Positions 16,800 through 26,082 of a DNA stretch of 64,000 nucleotides are shown here, in pieces; the first letter of the stretch is position 1; each line of letters begins with the position of its first letter. This stretch comes from Chitinophaga sancti. Lineage in GTDB: Bacteria > Bacteroidota > Bacteroidia > Chitinophagales > Chitinophagaceae. Where the stretch lies: contig NZ_CP139972.1 of the NCBI RefSeq assembly GCF_034424315.1, positions 2,852,001 to 2,916,000 on the forward strand, written 5' to 3'. The translations under genes were made by a program, and so were the position numbers. The notes below the pieces were generated by a model. The model ran no database searches, was not told the origin of the DNA, and saw only the letters and a list, made by a program, of their open reading frames with translations.

Positions 16800-16838
16800 T
16801 TGTATTGGGTCTTATTGGCCACAATCTACAAAAAAACT

Positions 16839-17459
16839 ATGAAATACATCCTTTTGCCAGCCTTCCTGTTTTTGCTGTGCCAATGCCGTACTTATCATGC
16901 TTCCGGCACTCAAAACAAAGAGGCAGACACTCTGATAAAAATCTATGCCGCCGGGTTTCCATTCTCATCTACATTAATGGAAGAACACATCATAGCAAGC
17001 AGATATGGATTCTACAACGAGGAACTAGGCTGCAGCCCCGATGAAAAATTATGGGATAGTCTGAATGCATGTAACACTATTGCCGAAAGACCCCTGGTAG
17101 CTAAATACGGGAAAAACTGGAAAATAAAATACCATCATGATGTCAGAGTACTCGCCGCCTCACCCGCACGGGCCATCGAACAACTTTACTTCGAAGAGCT
17201 TGTTCTAATGAAAAGATTTGAATTGGAAAAACACGGGGATACTATGTTTTTTCAATACAAACCTACCAAACAACAAGAGGTTTATTACGTAGATGCCATC
17301 GGCAGGGAAAATAATAAGTGGGTCTCCTTCTTCCAATACCAGGTGAATTATGTAGATCAGAAAATCACCCAAAAAAGAGGTACAGTCAAATCAGACACCT
17401 CTTACCTTCATAACATTTTCTATTATTCCGAAAAAGATTACTCACTCATACCACGATAA
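16839..17459 (+). CDS. lipoprotein of unknown function
   Basis: A 206-residue protein. The start at 16839 is chosen because it puts a lipoprotein signal (MKYILLPAFLFLLCQC) at the N-terminus; an upstream in-frame start adds 16 residues without any signal character. The mature part has no family I can name, but reads as an exported globular protein with mixed beta strands (MFFQYKPTKQQEVYYVDAIG, WVSFFQYQVNYVDQK). It is divergent from the barrel gene and may share its control region. Confidence 0.6.
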   Translation: MKYILLPAFLFLLCQCRTYHASGTQNKEADTLIKIYAAGFPFSSTLMEEHIIASRYGFYNEELGCSPDEKLWDSLNACNTIAERPLVAKYGKNWKIKYHHDVRVLAASPARAIEQLYFEELVLMKRFELEKHGDTMFFQYKPTKQQEVYYVDAIGRENNKWVSFFQYQVNYVDQKITQKRGTVKSDTSYLHNIFYYSEKDYSLIPR

Positions 17460-17494
17460 ATCATGCTTCGACAACGCCTATCATTGTATGATAC

Positions 17495-19327
17495 CTAATC
17501 AAAATAATACCCTAACTTCTTCAGCCGCTCCAATATCTCCCCTTTCGTCCTGTCAAAATAAACCGTGAGCCTGCTCACCGGCATACCTTTTTCAAACATA
17601 ATCTTCAACTCCTCATCCTGCCTTGCCGACCATGGCTTGCCAGCCGATTTTATAGCCTCTCTTTTCTTAATAAAAGTCTTCGCCTTATTCTCTTCCGGCG
17701 TATGCTTATTCAATCTCCTCAAAGAAGAAGACTTGATGTTATTATACGGATTCCCCTCCGCCTTCACCTTCAATACATTGATATAAGGTGAACCTGGAAA
17801 ACCCGCTGGCACCAGTGTCTCAGGTATATTCAACTGCCCCTTGGTCCTGGTCACGGCTACATACAGGAGGTTCACTTCTTCCATCAACCTGTCTACATCC
17901 GCCTCCTCTTTTTTAATCAGTTCTCTCAGCTTCTCCTCTGCAATAAAATCATTCACCAGGTAAACAACATCGTACTCCATCCCCTTTGCCCTGTGCACCG
18001 TAGAAAACACCATCTCTGCCTTATGCCGCTCATCATCTCCCACATGCAGCGACTTCAGCTTCTTCATGATCCCAAAGATCTCATTCCCATATTCTTTCAC
18101 AATTTCCACCATCGTGCCCAACTGCACATCTTCCGTCTTTTCTATATACTCTTCCAGCTCCTCCATATTCCGCATCGACTTCACCACCTTATCATTCACC
18201 CTGTCAATGTTCCCATTCTGCAAATTCAATACATCATACAGCGAAGTACCATCGTCCGCATACGTATAGGAATTGATATTCCCCTCGAAATAAATATGCT
18301 TCACCTTCGGATGATCCGTGATAAAATCTATCGCGTTCAACAACAATCCCAGGTTCGTTCTTGCAATCGTGGCCTTCAGGTTGCCCAGCTTCACAGGTGT
18401 AGGCCTTCCGAAAATGCTTACTCTTGAAGTTTCAGCTAAATGATTTTTCCAGAACAAAATTTCTGATGCCAGGTTCGCCACATCCTGCACATACCTGAAA
18501 CTCGTGGACAAACGCAGCAGATCGAAATCCGCTTTCTCCAGTGAGTTCACCGCATGCCGCCAGCCATAGATCTGCTGGTGTATATCCCCCACTATCACCT
18601 TCGTGCCCTCCTGTTTCAATATCACATCCAGCATCACCCCGGAAGCATCCTGTGCCTCATCAAAAAGAATATAATCGTAATAAAGTGTAGGATTGACCAG
18701 CTGGAATTTCTTCAGATAAAAATCATGCGTGATCTCTATTTCACCGGTATTCATTTTATTCAGCATGGCTCGGGTGCCATTTTCTATGACCGTGTAAAAT
18801 TTCGTAACGAAATCAATCGCTTCCTTATCTGTCAGCGTTTCCAGGTAATTGAGTTCAACCACCTTTATCGTACTGCTGTTACAGTAATAAGAAAGAAATT
18901 TATTGATATGCGTGGCTATCACATACTCACTATGCTTATCTCCATTCCCCTTCAGCCTCAGCATATCTACTATTTCCCCGTTCTTATACCCCTGCCCTCT
19001 TACCTTGTAATTGTACTGGAATACAATCTGTTTGTAGGCTAATGAATGCGCCGTCTCTACCCGTACATTTGACAGCCCTTTTGCTTCAAATTTACGCGTC
19101 GCCTCCAGCCTTACTGATTTATTGAACGCCAGGTATAGTATGGATGGGTTACCAGGTCTTGAAGCGGCATACTCGACAATAGTCGTGGTCTTACCGGATC
19201 CTGCAATGGCATTGATCCGGACACTCCCCTTTGATTGGATAATCGCAATCTGCTCCTTTGTTAATTTCACTGAAGAATAGCCATTCCTTTGTTCCATAGC
19301 TGCGAATTTCCGGCTAAACGCTGACAT
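17495..19327 (-). CDS. UvrD/Rep-family (SF1A) DNA helicase
   Basis: A 610-residue protein with SF1 motifs in order: Walker A AIAGSGKTTTIVEY near residue 40, Walker B FDEAQD, VGDIHQQIYGWR (motif III), STSFRY (motif IV), FSTVHRAKGMEYDVVY (motif V) and LLYVAVTRTKGQL (motif VI). It is shorter than UvrD and resembles the FBH1/AddA-like minimal helicases. The last 70 residues (WSARQDEELKIMFEKGMPVS...GEILERLKKLGYYFD) look like a Myb/SANT-type helical DNA-binding tail. It probably unwinds DNA in repair. It is monocistronic, with a divergent glycosidase gene 62 bp away. Confidence 0.85.
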   Translation of the reverse strand: MSAFSRKFAAMEQRNGYSSVKLTKEQIAIIQSKGSVRINAIAGSGKTTTIVEYAASRPGNPSILYLAFNKSVRLEATRKFEAKGLSNVRVETAHSLAYKQIVFQYNYKVRGQGYKNGEIVDMLRLKGNGDKHSEYVIATHINKFLSYYCNSSTIKVVELNYLETLTDKEAIDFVTKFYTVIENGTRAMLNKMNTGEIEITHDFYLKKFQLVNPTLYYDYILFDEAQDASGVMLDVILKQEGTKVIVGDIHQQIYGWRHAVNSLEKADFDLLRLSTSFRYVQDVANLASEILFWKNHLAETSRVSIFGRPTPVKLGNLKATIARTNLGLLLNAIDFITDHPKVKHIYFEGNINSYTYADDGTSLYDVLNLQNGNIDRVNDKVVKSMRNMEELEEYIEKTEDVQLGTMVEIVKEYGNEIFGIMKKLKSLHVGDDERHKAEMVFSTVHRAKGMEYDVVYLVNDFIAEEKLRELIKKEEADVDRLMEEVNLLYVAVTRTKGQLNIPETLVPAGFPGSPYINVLKVKAEGNPYNNIKSSSLRRLNKHTPEENKAKTFIKKREAIKSAGKPWSARQDEELKIMFEKGMPVSRLTVYFDRTKGEILERLKKLGYYFD

Positions 19328-19335
19328 AAAAAAGC

Positions 19336-19382
19336 AAATTCATAATTAATATCATCTCCGCGCCAATGAGAAATTCATAATT
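19336..19382. repeat. 12-bp direct repeat in divergent promoter region
   Basis: AAATTCATAATT occurs at 19336-19347 and again at 19371-19382, 35 bp apart, filling much of the 62-bp gap between the divergent helicase and glycosidase genes. It could be a binding site pair for a regulator or a small duplication. Confidence 0.4.
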
Positions 19383-19389
19383 TTAAAAA

Positions 19390-21270
19390 ATGAAACAGTT
19401 TCTCTCTATTTCCTTGATTGTCATGAACAGCTTCATTGCTTCTTTCTCTGACAATTTCGACAATGGTAATCTCTCCAAATGGCAGGCCTTTGGCAACTGG
19501 TCCGTCGAAAACGGACAGCTCACCAATCCAACAGGCGGAAACATTTTTTACAAAGAGGCCACTTACTCCGACTTCACCTATGAAGCCGATATAAGCGTCA
19601 GCGAAAAAGAAGAAAAAGCAGGGCTCCTGTTCCGTGCTACCAAAGACGATGCGCTGGATTTTAAAGGATACTTTGTAGACCTGCACCTCGTGCCAGGCCG
19701 TATACGCGTAGAGATCAGGAAAGTAGATCATTACGACTATAAAGTACTGAGTGATGCAGAGGTAATACCCGGTAAATCATCCCATATCAAAGTAGTCTGC
19801 AAAGGCCCCTATATCTGGGTGTTCTTCGATGACATGACTACCCCAATATTATGTGAATATGATACCACCTTTACCAGCGGGGCTGTTGGCTTCCGTTCAG
19901 AAAAAGCACACACTTATTTCGACAATGCAAAGGTTTCAGGGGAAGTACCCTCCCTCCCAACACCATTGGTAAAAGACTGGTCTTACATCCGAGGTGCCGT
20001 ATATACTTCTTCCAATGCGGTAAACGCAACACAAACCATGGAGGAATTCAACCCGGCATTAATCAACCGGGAACTCTCCTATGCTAAAACATACGGATTC
20101 AATACCATTGCCATCTACCTCCACTGGCTCCTCTGGGATCAATACCATGACCAGTTCCTGCAAAACTTTGAACAGTTCCTCAGTATTGCTGACAAGAACG
20201 GCCTGAAAGTAACACCCATCCTCTTTGATCCTGATTGCGGTACCAGCACACCTGCTCACCTGGCTCCTTACGATCTGCCTACGCCAGGCATTCACAACAG
20301 CCAGATGAACCGTAATCCCGGGGAAGATATCAAAGTCAACCACTACGATGCATACAGCCACACGCTAAAAGCATACACACTGGCGGTTGTCAATGCACAT
20401 AAAAATGATCCACGCATCATCTTCTGGCAGGCATGCAATGAGCCACTAAAAGGTGAAAGCTCTGATCGCCTTACCAAAGATGCATCTGAATGGATCCGGT
20501 CTACCGGCACCAAAATACCTGTGACCTCCACAGGCAGCGGATTCTTTGGCCCTAAATACTCCGACTTCTACACCTTTCACATGTATGGTGCTGACAGTGG
20601 AGACGATGGCGGACCCGAACACCTTTGCACGGAGTGTTTAAACCGTCCAGCTCAAAACTTCCTGGAACTGGCAGACAACTTCGAAGCAAAGAAAACCGGC
20701 TTCATTATCTGGGATCTGATGATCGGCAGAGACAATTGCCGATTCCCCTGGGGCAGCCCTTTAAATGCTGCTGAACCGGCCATTCCTTTCCACGGATTTA
20801 TCTATCCCGATGGACATCCCTGGTCTGTAGCTGAAGCCCGGAGATTGAAAGGAAACAGCTTTGATAAAACGCCTTTCTTCAGAGTTGAATATTACACCGG
20901 CATATTTGATGAACTCAAAAAAGTGTCCGTCACACCGGCCATCGATTTTAACTTAGGCAATGAACCCGGCACAGGCTCTCCCGATGCCAGCGCCGGCATA
21001 CCTGTCGATAGTTTTTCTATTAAATGGATCGGCAAATTCAGCACCACTGAAAATGGTGCATATACCTTCTATGCAGATGGAGATACGCCTGCTAAGGTAT
21101 GGGTCAACAATCAACTCCTGGAAAACAATCAGGCGATCCCCTTAAAAGCCGGTCAAAACAACATCATCAGGGTGGAATACATTCATTACAACGGTGATTC
21201 CAAACTCCATTTGCAATGGTCCGGCCCTCATATCAACAAACAAACCTTCGTACCAAACAAGGTTATTTAA
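19390..21270 (+). CDS. secreted multidomain glycoside hydrolase-like protein (ConA-like, TIM barrel, PA14)
   Basis: A 626-residue exported protein. Residues 20-185 form a concanavalin-like lectin fold (FSDNFDNGNLSKWQAFGNWS ... FDNAKVSG). Residues 195-490 look like a GH5/clan A TIM barrel: IYLHWLLWDQYHDQF, IIFWQACNEPLKGES with candidate acid/base E351, and FHMYGADSGDDGG. Where a catalytic Glu is expected near the last strand, the sequence is GFIIWDLMIGRDNC, giving D442. The C-terminus (from about 495) is a PA14 carbohydrate-binding domain. It ends 8 bp inside the convergent regulator gene. The substrate is unknown; it may serve the adjacent polysaccharide locus. Confidence 0.75.
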   Translation: MKQFLSISLIVMNSFIASFSDNFDNGNLSKWQAFGNWSVENGQLTNPTGGNIFYKEATYSDFTYEADISVSEKEEKAGLLFRATKDDALDFKGYFVDLHLVPGRIRVEIRKVDHYDYKVLSDAEVIPGKSSHIKVVCKGPYIWVFFDDMTTPILCEYDTTFTSGAVGFRSEKAHTYFDNAKVSGEVPSLPTPLVKDWSYIRGAVYTSSNAVNATQTMEEFNPALINRELSYAKTYGFNTIAIYLHWLLWDQYHDQFLQNFEQFLSIADKNGLKVTPILFDPDCGTSTPAHLAPYDLPTPGIHNSQMNRNPGEDIKVNHYDAYSHTLKAYTLAVVNAHKNDPRIIFWQACNEPLKGESSDRLTKDASEWIRSTGTKIPVTSTGSGFFGPKYSDFYTFHMYGADSGDDGGPEHLCTECLNRPAQNFLELADNFEAKKTGFIIWDLMIGRDNCRFPWGSPLNAAEPAIPFHGFIYPDGHPWSVAEARRLKGNSFDKTPFFRVEYYTGIFDELKKVSVTPAIDFNLGNEPGTGSPDASAGIPVDSFSIKWIGKFSTTENGAYTFYADGDTPAKVWVNNQLLENNQAIPLKAGQNNIIRVEYIHYNGDSKLHLQWSGPHINKQTFVPNKVI

Positions 21271-22861
21271 TAAACTTAATCTCCATAATTTTCTGCTCGA
21301 AATCATTCGGGGGCACCAATGCCCTCGATTTGATCCGGGTCTTATACGTATACACCGTACTCACACTATAGTCCAGAATTTTTGCAATGGCTTCCTGCTC
21401 ATGAATGCCCAGGCGCATAAGTGCAAAGATGCGGAGCGTGGCATTCAGCGTCTCGCCCGATTTAGGCCAGATCTGGTCCTCCTTCTTCAACAAGGCATTA
21501 AATGAATCTATAAAATTCGGGAACATTGCCAGGAAAGCAGAATCCAGCATATTATACAAACTCTCCTTTTCTTTATTGATCTGAATATCCTTCATCAGGT
21601 CATTCACCTCGTTGTATTTTTTCAGTTTGATACTATGCATGGTCTGGTGCCGCATTTTTTCCAGGATCTCTATATAAGAAGAACAGGTCTTAAAAAATAA
21701 ACCAATCAATTCTTCCTTAATTTTCGCAGACTCCAACAACTTTTCATTCACGTCTTCCAGCTGTTTGTTTTTCTCTTTGATCAGTGCCTCGCTGGCCCTG
21801 ATCTGCAACATCTGCTTCCTGTAAATAAATAACAAAAAGAACAACACCACTGCCACCAGGAAAAATATCAGGAACCCGATCAGCAGCTTATCCCGCTGAT
21901 GTTGTTTCTCATCTATCACCTTACCCGCCACCAGGGGTAATAGGGATTCTATTTGCACGGCCCGGTTCCTGGCTCCATAAAAGTTAGCATTCCTGGCCGC
22001 GGCCTGCATGAATATGTATGCATCATTTGTCTGGTTCATATGATACAGGTCCTGCGCCAGCAAAAAGATCGCCAGCGTTTCTTTCGTAGAGGAGCGGATA
22101 TCTCCGATCGCCGCCAGGGCCAAAAACAAAATCCTATCCCTCCCCTGGAAAGCAGCACTCACATGCGTAGCCACCATCGCTACATGATGCGGACTCAGGT
22201 TTTGCTGGTTGATTAAATTGAAAAAGTAATCAGGGCTTAAATCTCTTTTTCGCAATGAATCCGGTAAAAGCGCCTGGTTGATGGTCTTCTCAAATTCATT
22301 ATAGGGTACAACTACCTGCGCACTTTTAAAATCCCGGTCCGATTGCTCATAATATCCCCTCGAAAAGAAAGGATCATTGTCAAAATCTGCAATACTCTGG
22401 TTCAGGCGCGCCCGCATCGTCAGGTAATCACTCCACTGCTTTTTCGAAAACCCCGTGGTATCTATCTTCCCGATTACATCGAATGCTTCCTTATAAAACC
22501 CTGAAAAATATAAAGTATAGCCCAGATGGATCTCACTTGCTATTAACTGATCCCGCTTTTTAAATTTCTCTGCCAACCTGATCATCTCCTGCACATACAC
22601 ATAAGCAGAATCAAATTTAAAGGAGGAATATTCTTCATATATTTTTGAAGTCAGATTATACCGCAGGTCAAAACTATTGCTGTCTGCAAGAAGCAATGAA
22701 GCACGTAATTGCCTGATCCGGTTTAACCTGGTAAGGTCATATGAATTTTCTTTTTTCAATTCCGATTTTAGTACCGTGATCAAACTGTCAACATCGACAT
22801 GTTGTGTATAACCCTGAAAAAAGGCCATTGAAAAAACCGCCATTAATATTATTCTCTTCAT
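21263..22861 (-). CDS. DUF6377-type membrane-tethered transcriptional regulator with TPR repeats
   Basis: A 532-residue regulator. The start at 22861 is chosen because it gives a signal peptide (MKRIILMAVFSMAFFQGYTQ). Residues 20-310 are helical TPR-like repeats in the periplasm, a transmembrane helix follows (LLIGFLIFFLVAVVLFFLLF), then a coiled coil, and a C-terminal LuxR-like helix-turn-helix (EAIAKILDYSVSTVYTYKTRI). This is the arrangement of the DUF6377 regulators that accompany SusC/D loci in Chitinophaga relatives. It lies divergently from the SusC gene, so it likely senses a glycan in the periplasm and controls the SusCD-GH31 operon directly. Confidence 0.8.
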   Translation of the reverse strand: MKRIILMAVFSMAFFQGYTQHVDVDSLITVLKSELKKENSYDLTRLNRIRQLRASLLLADSNSFDLRYNLTSKIYEEYSSFKFDSAYVYVQEMIRLAEKFKKRDQLIASEIHLGYTLYFSGFYKEAFDVIGKIDTTGFSKKQWSDYLTMRARLNQSIADFDNDPFFSRGYYEQSDRDFKSAQVVVPYNEFEKTINQALLPDSLRKRDLSPDYFFNLINQQNLSPHHVAMVATHVSAAFQGRDRILFLALAAIGDIRSSTKETLAIFLLAQDLYHMNQTNDAYIFMQAAARNANFYGARNRAVQIESLLPLVAGKVIDEKQHQRDKLLIGFLIFFLVAVVLFFLLFIYRKQMLQIRASEALIKEKNKQLEDVNEKLLESAKIKEELIGLFFKTCSSYIEILEKMRHQTMHSIKLKKYNEVNDLMKDIQINKEKESLYNMLDSAFLAMFPNFIDSFNALLKKEDQIWPKSGETLNATLRIFALMRLGIHEQEAIAKILDYSVSTVYTYKTRIKSRALVPPNDFEQKIMEIKFIK

Positions 22862-23084
22862 ATATAAGTACCTTAAAAGTACATTTTTTGCCCCAAAACC
22901 CCTTAGATTTTTCATGCTTACGAACTAAATAAAAAACTGATTATCAGTAATATAAAATTAGAAACAGTTAGATTTTCCCAGACTGAAACGCCTACCCCAC
23001 CCAAGTCGCTTAATAACACATTTATTTTGACCCCGCTGCAGCGATATTAAAACAAATCCACGTGAACTATTCAAGCACTCCGTT

Positions 23085-26072
23085 ATGCTAAGAAACTTTT
23101 TACGACTTTTTATTTGTCTCATCCTTATCACTTTCGGAAATTCCACCTTTGCTCAGAACAGGGCAATTTCCGGCAAAGTGATTGACTCTACCACCAACGA
23201 TCCCTTACCTGGCGTAACGATCCGTGTGGTAGGTTCCAAAGCTGGCACCACAACAGATGCCAGCGGCTCATTTGTGTTATCTGTAAATGAAGCCAACCTT
23301 TCACTCACTTTTACTTCTATTAACTACCTTACGAAAACAGTCCAGCTCTCCAATCAGAATACCTTGTTGGTAAAACTGGCTCCAAATGTACAGGAATTGA
23401 AGGGTGTTGAAGTAGTGAGTGTCGGTTACGGTACATTGAACAGGAAAGAAGTGTCAAGCGCTATTACACATGTCAGTGCGAATGAACTAAAAGCAGTCGC
23501 CGGCAATAACCCGCTCATGTCCCTCCAGGGGAAAGTAGCGGGGCTTACTATCACCAATACTGCCACAGCGGATCCTAACTCCTCTCCCAGCATTCAGCTC
23601 AGGGGCGTTTCTTCCCGCAGTGCAGGACTGGGTCCACTCTATGTCATTAATGGTGTTCCGGGGGGAAATATTGATAATATTAACCAGAATGATATAGAAT
23701 CTATCGACGTACTCAAAGGTGGTGCAGCTTCTGCTATCTATGGTACTCGTGGTAGTAATGGCGTGATCATCGTCACCACCAAAAAGGGAACCGGCGATTC
23801 AAAGATGATTTATACTGGCTATGCCAGTATGGACAGATTGACCATGGCTCCCCGCGTGCTGACCCCGGATGAGTTCCGCCAGTACCGTGTCAAAGCCAAC
23901 CCTACCCAGGGAATCGATTACGGTGCCAATACCGATTGGATAAAATCTGTAACCCGGAATCCAACCTATGGTCAGAAACATACCCTGCAAGTGTCCGGCG
24001 GTACTGCCAATGACAATTATTTTGCTTCTGCTGACTACCGGAATGCAAATGGTATTGACCTCCGTGCCTGGAAAAAGGAATATGGTGCACGCCTGAACCT
24101 GAACCATATTTCCAAAAATGATGTCTATACCGTGTCTCTTAACGTGGCACCCCGGTACATGAAGACCAGCAATTCCGATCAGGGCAACTTTAATAACGCT
24201 ATTACACTCAATCCAACACAACCTGTTTACGACAGTTCAGGATACCACTATCTCAATACCGGGTTCTTTGCTAATAACCCCGTGGAAAATGCCAAAAAGA
24301 TTAAAAGTCAGGCAGAGATAAGGGAACTGGATATGAGTGGTTCTGTAAGAGTAAATCTCTTAAAAAATCTTTACACTACAGCCACTATCTCAACCATTAA
24401 ATCATCTTATAAAAATATGTATTTCCGCCCCTCTACCATGACATCCATCGTGCATGCAGGGCAGACTACTAAAACCAACTACGCATCTCAGGAACAGGTT
24501 GACAACAACCAGCAGAATATTGAATGGACAATCAACTATGCGCTGAATCGTAAATTACACCATGTAAAGTTACTGGGCGGCTATTCCTATAGCTATTTCA
24601 ACTATCAGCAGTTCAGTGGCAACAACTGGGATTTCCCATTTGATACCTTCGAATGGAATAACCTGGGCTCCGGTACCTGGAATGGTGGTGGACAGGGCAA
24701 TGGTCAGGGTGCAGTATCCTCTACCCAGAATGAATCAAAGCTCGCAGCATTCTTTGGCAGGATCAACTACGATTTCGATAATAAATACATCATCACCGCC
24801 AGCCTCCGTCATGAAGGTTCATCCAAATTTGGTGCTGATCATAAATGGGGTAATTTCCCAGCCCTTTCTGTTGCCTGGCGCATCTCTGACGAAAACTTCA
24901 TGAAGGATAAGATCAGCTGGCTCAGCGACCTGAAACTGAGAGCTGACTATGGTATCACCGGCAACCAGGATTTTGGCAACTACCTGTCATTGCTCCTGTA
25001 TAGCGGTTATGGCTACTTCTCTTTCAATGGTGTTACCTACCAGGTATATGGTCCATCACAAAATGTGAATCCTGATCTCGGTTGGGAAAAAGCCATCAAC
25101 TTCAACGCAGGTATTGATTTCGACATCCTCAACAGCCGGCTCGCTGGTTCCATCAACTATTACGTACGTACCAACAAAGATCTGTTAGGTTACTACAATG
25201 TACCACTGCCACCGAATCCTCAGTCACAGACATTCATGAATGTAGGTACCATGAAGAATTCCGGTGTTGAAGTACAACTGAATGCGCAGGTGATCAGGAA
25301 GAGCAACTTCAATTATAATGTATCCTTTACCACTGCCTTTAACAATAACAAATTCGTTTCCTTCTCCAACGCTACACACCGGGGTAATCCCTACATGGAT
25401 GTAGCAGGATTGCCTGCTCCAGGTAGTCCGGGCACCATTCAGCGTGTACAGGAAGGTCATCGTATTGGTGATTTCTATATGCTGAAATCAGCGGGTGTTG
25501 ATGACAATGGCGCCCTCCTGGTTTATAAAAAAGACGGCACTGTAGTAACGGCGAACAAAGCCAATGCTGATGATAAACAATTTGTAGGCAATGGCCTGCC
25601 TAAGTTCACCGGCTCTCTCGGCAATATGTTCACCTATAAGAACTGGGATCTGAACATCTTCTTCCGTGGCAATTTCGGTTATAAACTGTTCAACATGCAG
25701 GCATTCTACATCGGTACACCTGCCACACAAACAGATGCCAATACCCTGAAATCAGCTTATGATCCAGGCAATAAATATGCAAAACTTACCAGCTCTTCTA
25801 CCCTGTCACTGGCTTCCGATTATTTCCTGGAATCCGGCTCATTTGTTAAGATTGATAATGTGACATTAGGTTACACCCAAAAATTCAGTTCCAAATATCT
25901 GCAGGCACTCAGAGTATATGCAGCCATCACTAACCTGCATACATTCACCAGCTTCAAGGGCGGCGATCCGGATCTCTATCCTGTAAACGGTATTGCACCG
26001 GGTGTACAGGGCAATTTAGATTTCTATCCGGCTACAACCCAGTTTTTGGGCGGCTTACAGGTAACCTTCTAA
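23085..26072 (+). CDS. SusC/RagA-type TonB-linked outer-membrane transporter
   Basis: A 995-residue protein: signal peptide to TFA-Q, a carboxypeptidase-like beta-sandwich domain (ISGKVIDSTTNDPLPGVTIR), the plug with the SusC signature (GVEVVSVGYGTLNRKEVSSA, VSSRSAGLGPLYVINGVPGG, VLKGGAASAIYGTRGSNGVI), then a 22-strand barrel ending in QFLGGLQVTF. No STN domain is present, so it is not of the sigma-signalling type. SusC barrels import oligosaccharides with a SusD lid. The SusD gene follows 10 bp later. Confidence 0.95.
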   Translation: MLRNFLRLFICLILITFGNSTFAQNRAISGKVIDSTTNDPLPGVTIRVVGSKAGTTTDASGSFVLSVNEANLSLTFTSINYLTKTVQLSNQNTLLVKLAPNVQELKGVEVVSVGYGTLNRKEVSSAITHVSANELKAVAGNNPLMSLQGKVAGLTITNTATADPNSSPSIQLRGVSSRSAGLGPLYVINGVPGGNIDNINQNDIESIDVLKGGAASAIYGTRGSNGVIIVTTKKGTGDSKMIYTGYASMDRLTMAPRVLTPDEFRQYRVKANPTQGIDYGANTDWIKSVTRNPTYGQKHTLQVSGGTANDNYFASADYRNANGIDLRAWKKEYGARLNLNHISKNDVYTVSLNVAPRYMKTSNSDQGNFNNAITLNPTQPVYDSSGYHYLNTGFFANNPVENAKKIKSQAEIRELDMSGSVRVNLLKNLYTTATISTIKSSYKNMYFRPSTMTSIVHAGQTTKTNYASQEQVDNNQQNIEWTINYALNRKLHHVKLLGGYSYSYFNYQQFSGNNWDFPFDTFEWNNLGSGTWNGGGQGNGQGAVSSTQNESKLAAFFGRINYDFDNKYIITASLRHEGSSKFGADHKWGNFPALSVAWRISDENFMKDKISWLSDLKLRADYGITGNQDFGNYLSLLLYSGYGYFSFNGVTYQVYGPSQNVNPDLGWEKAINFNAGIDFDILNSRLAGSINYYVRTNKDLLGYYNVPLPPNPQSQTFMNVGTMKNSGVEVQLNAQVIRKSNFNYNVSFTTAFNNNKFVSFSNATHRGNPYMDVAGLPAPGSPGTIQRVQEGHRIGDFYMLKSAGVDDNGALLVYKKDGTVVTANKANADDKQFVGNGLPKFTGSLGNMFTYKNWDLNIFFRGNFGYKLFNMQAFYIGTPATQTDANTLKSAYDPGNKYAKLTSSSTLSLASDYFLESGSFVKIDNVTLGYTQKFSSKYLQALRVYAAITNLHTFTSFKGGDPDLYPVNGIAPGVQGNLDFYPATTQFLGGLQVTF

Positions 26073-26082
26073 ACAGATAAAA

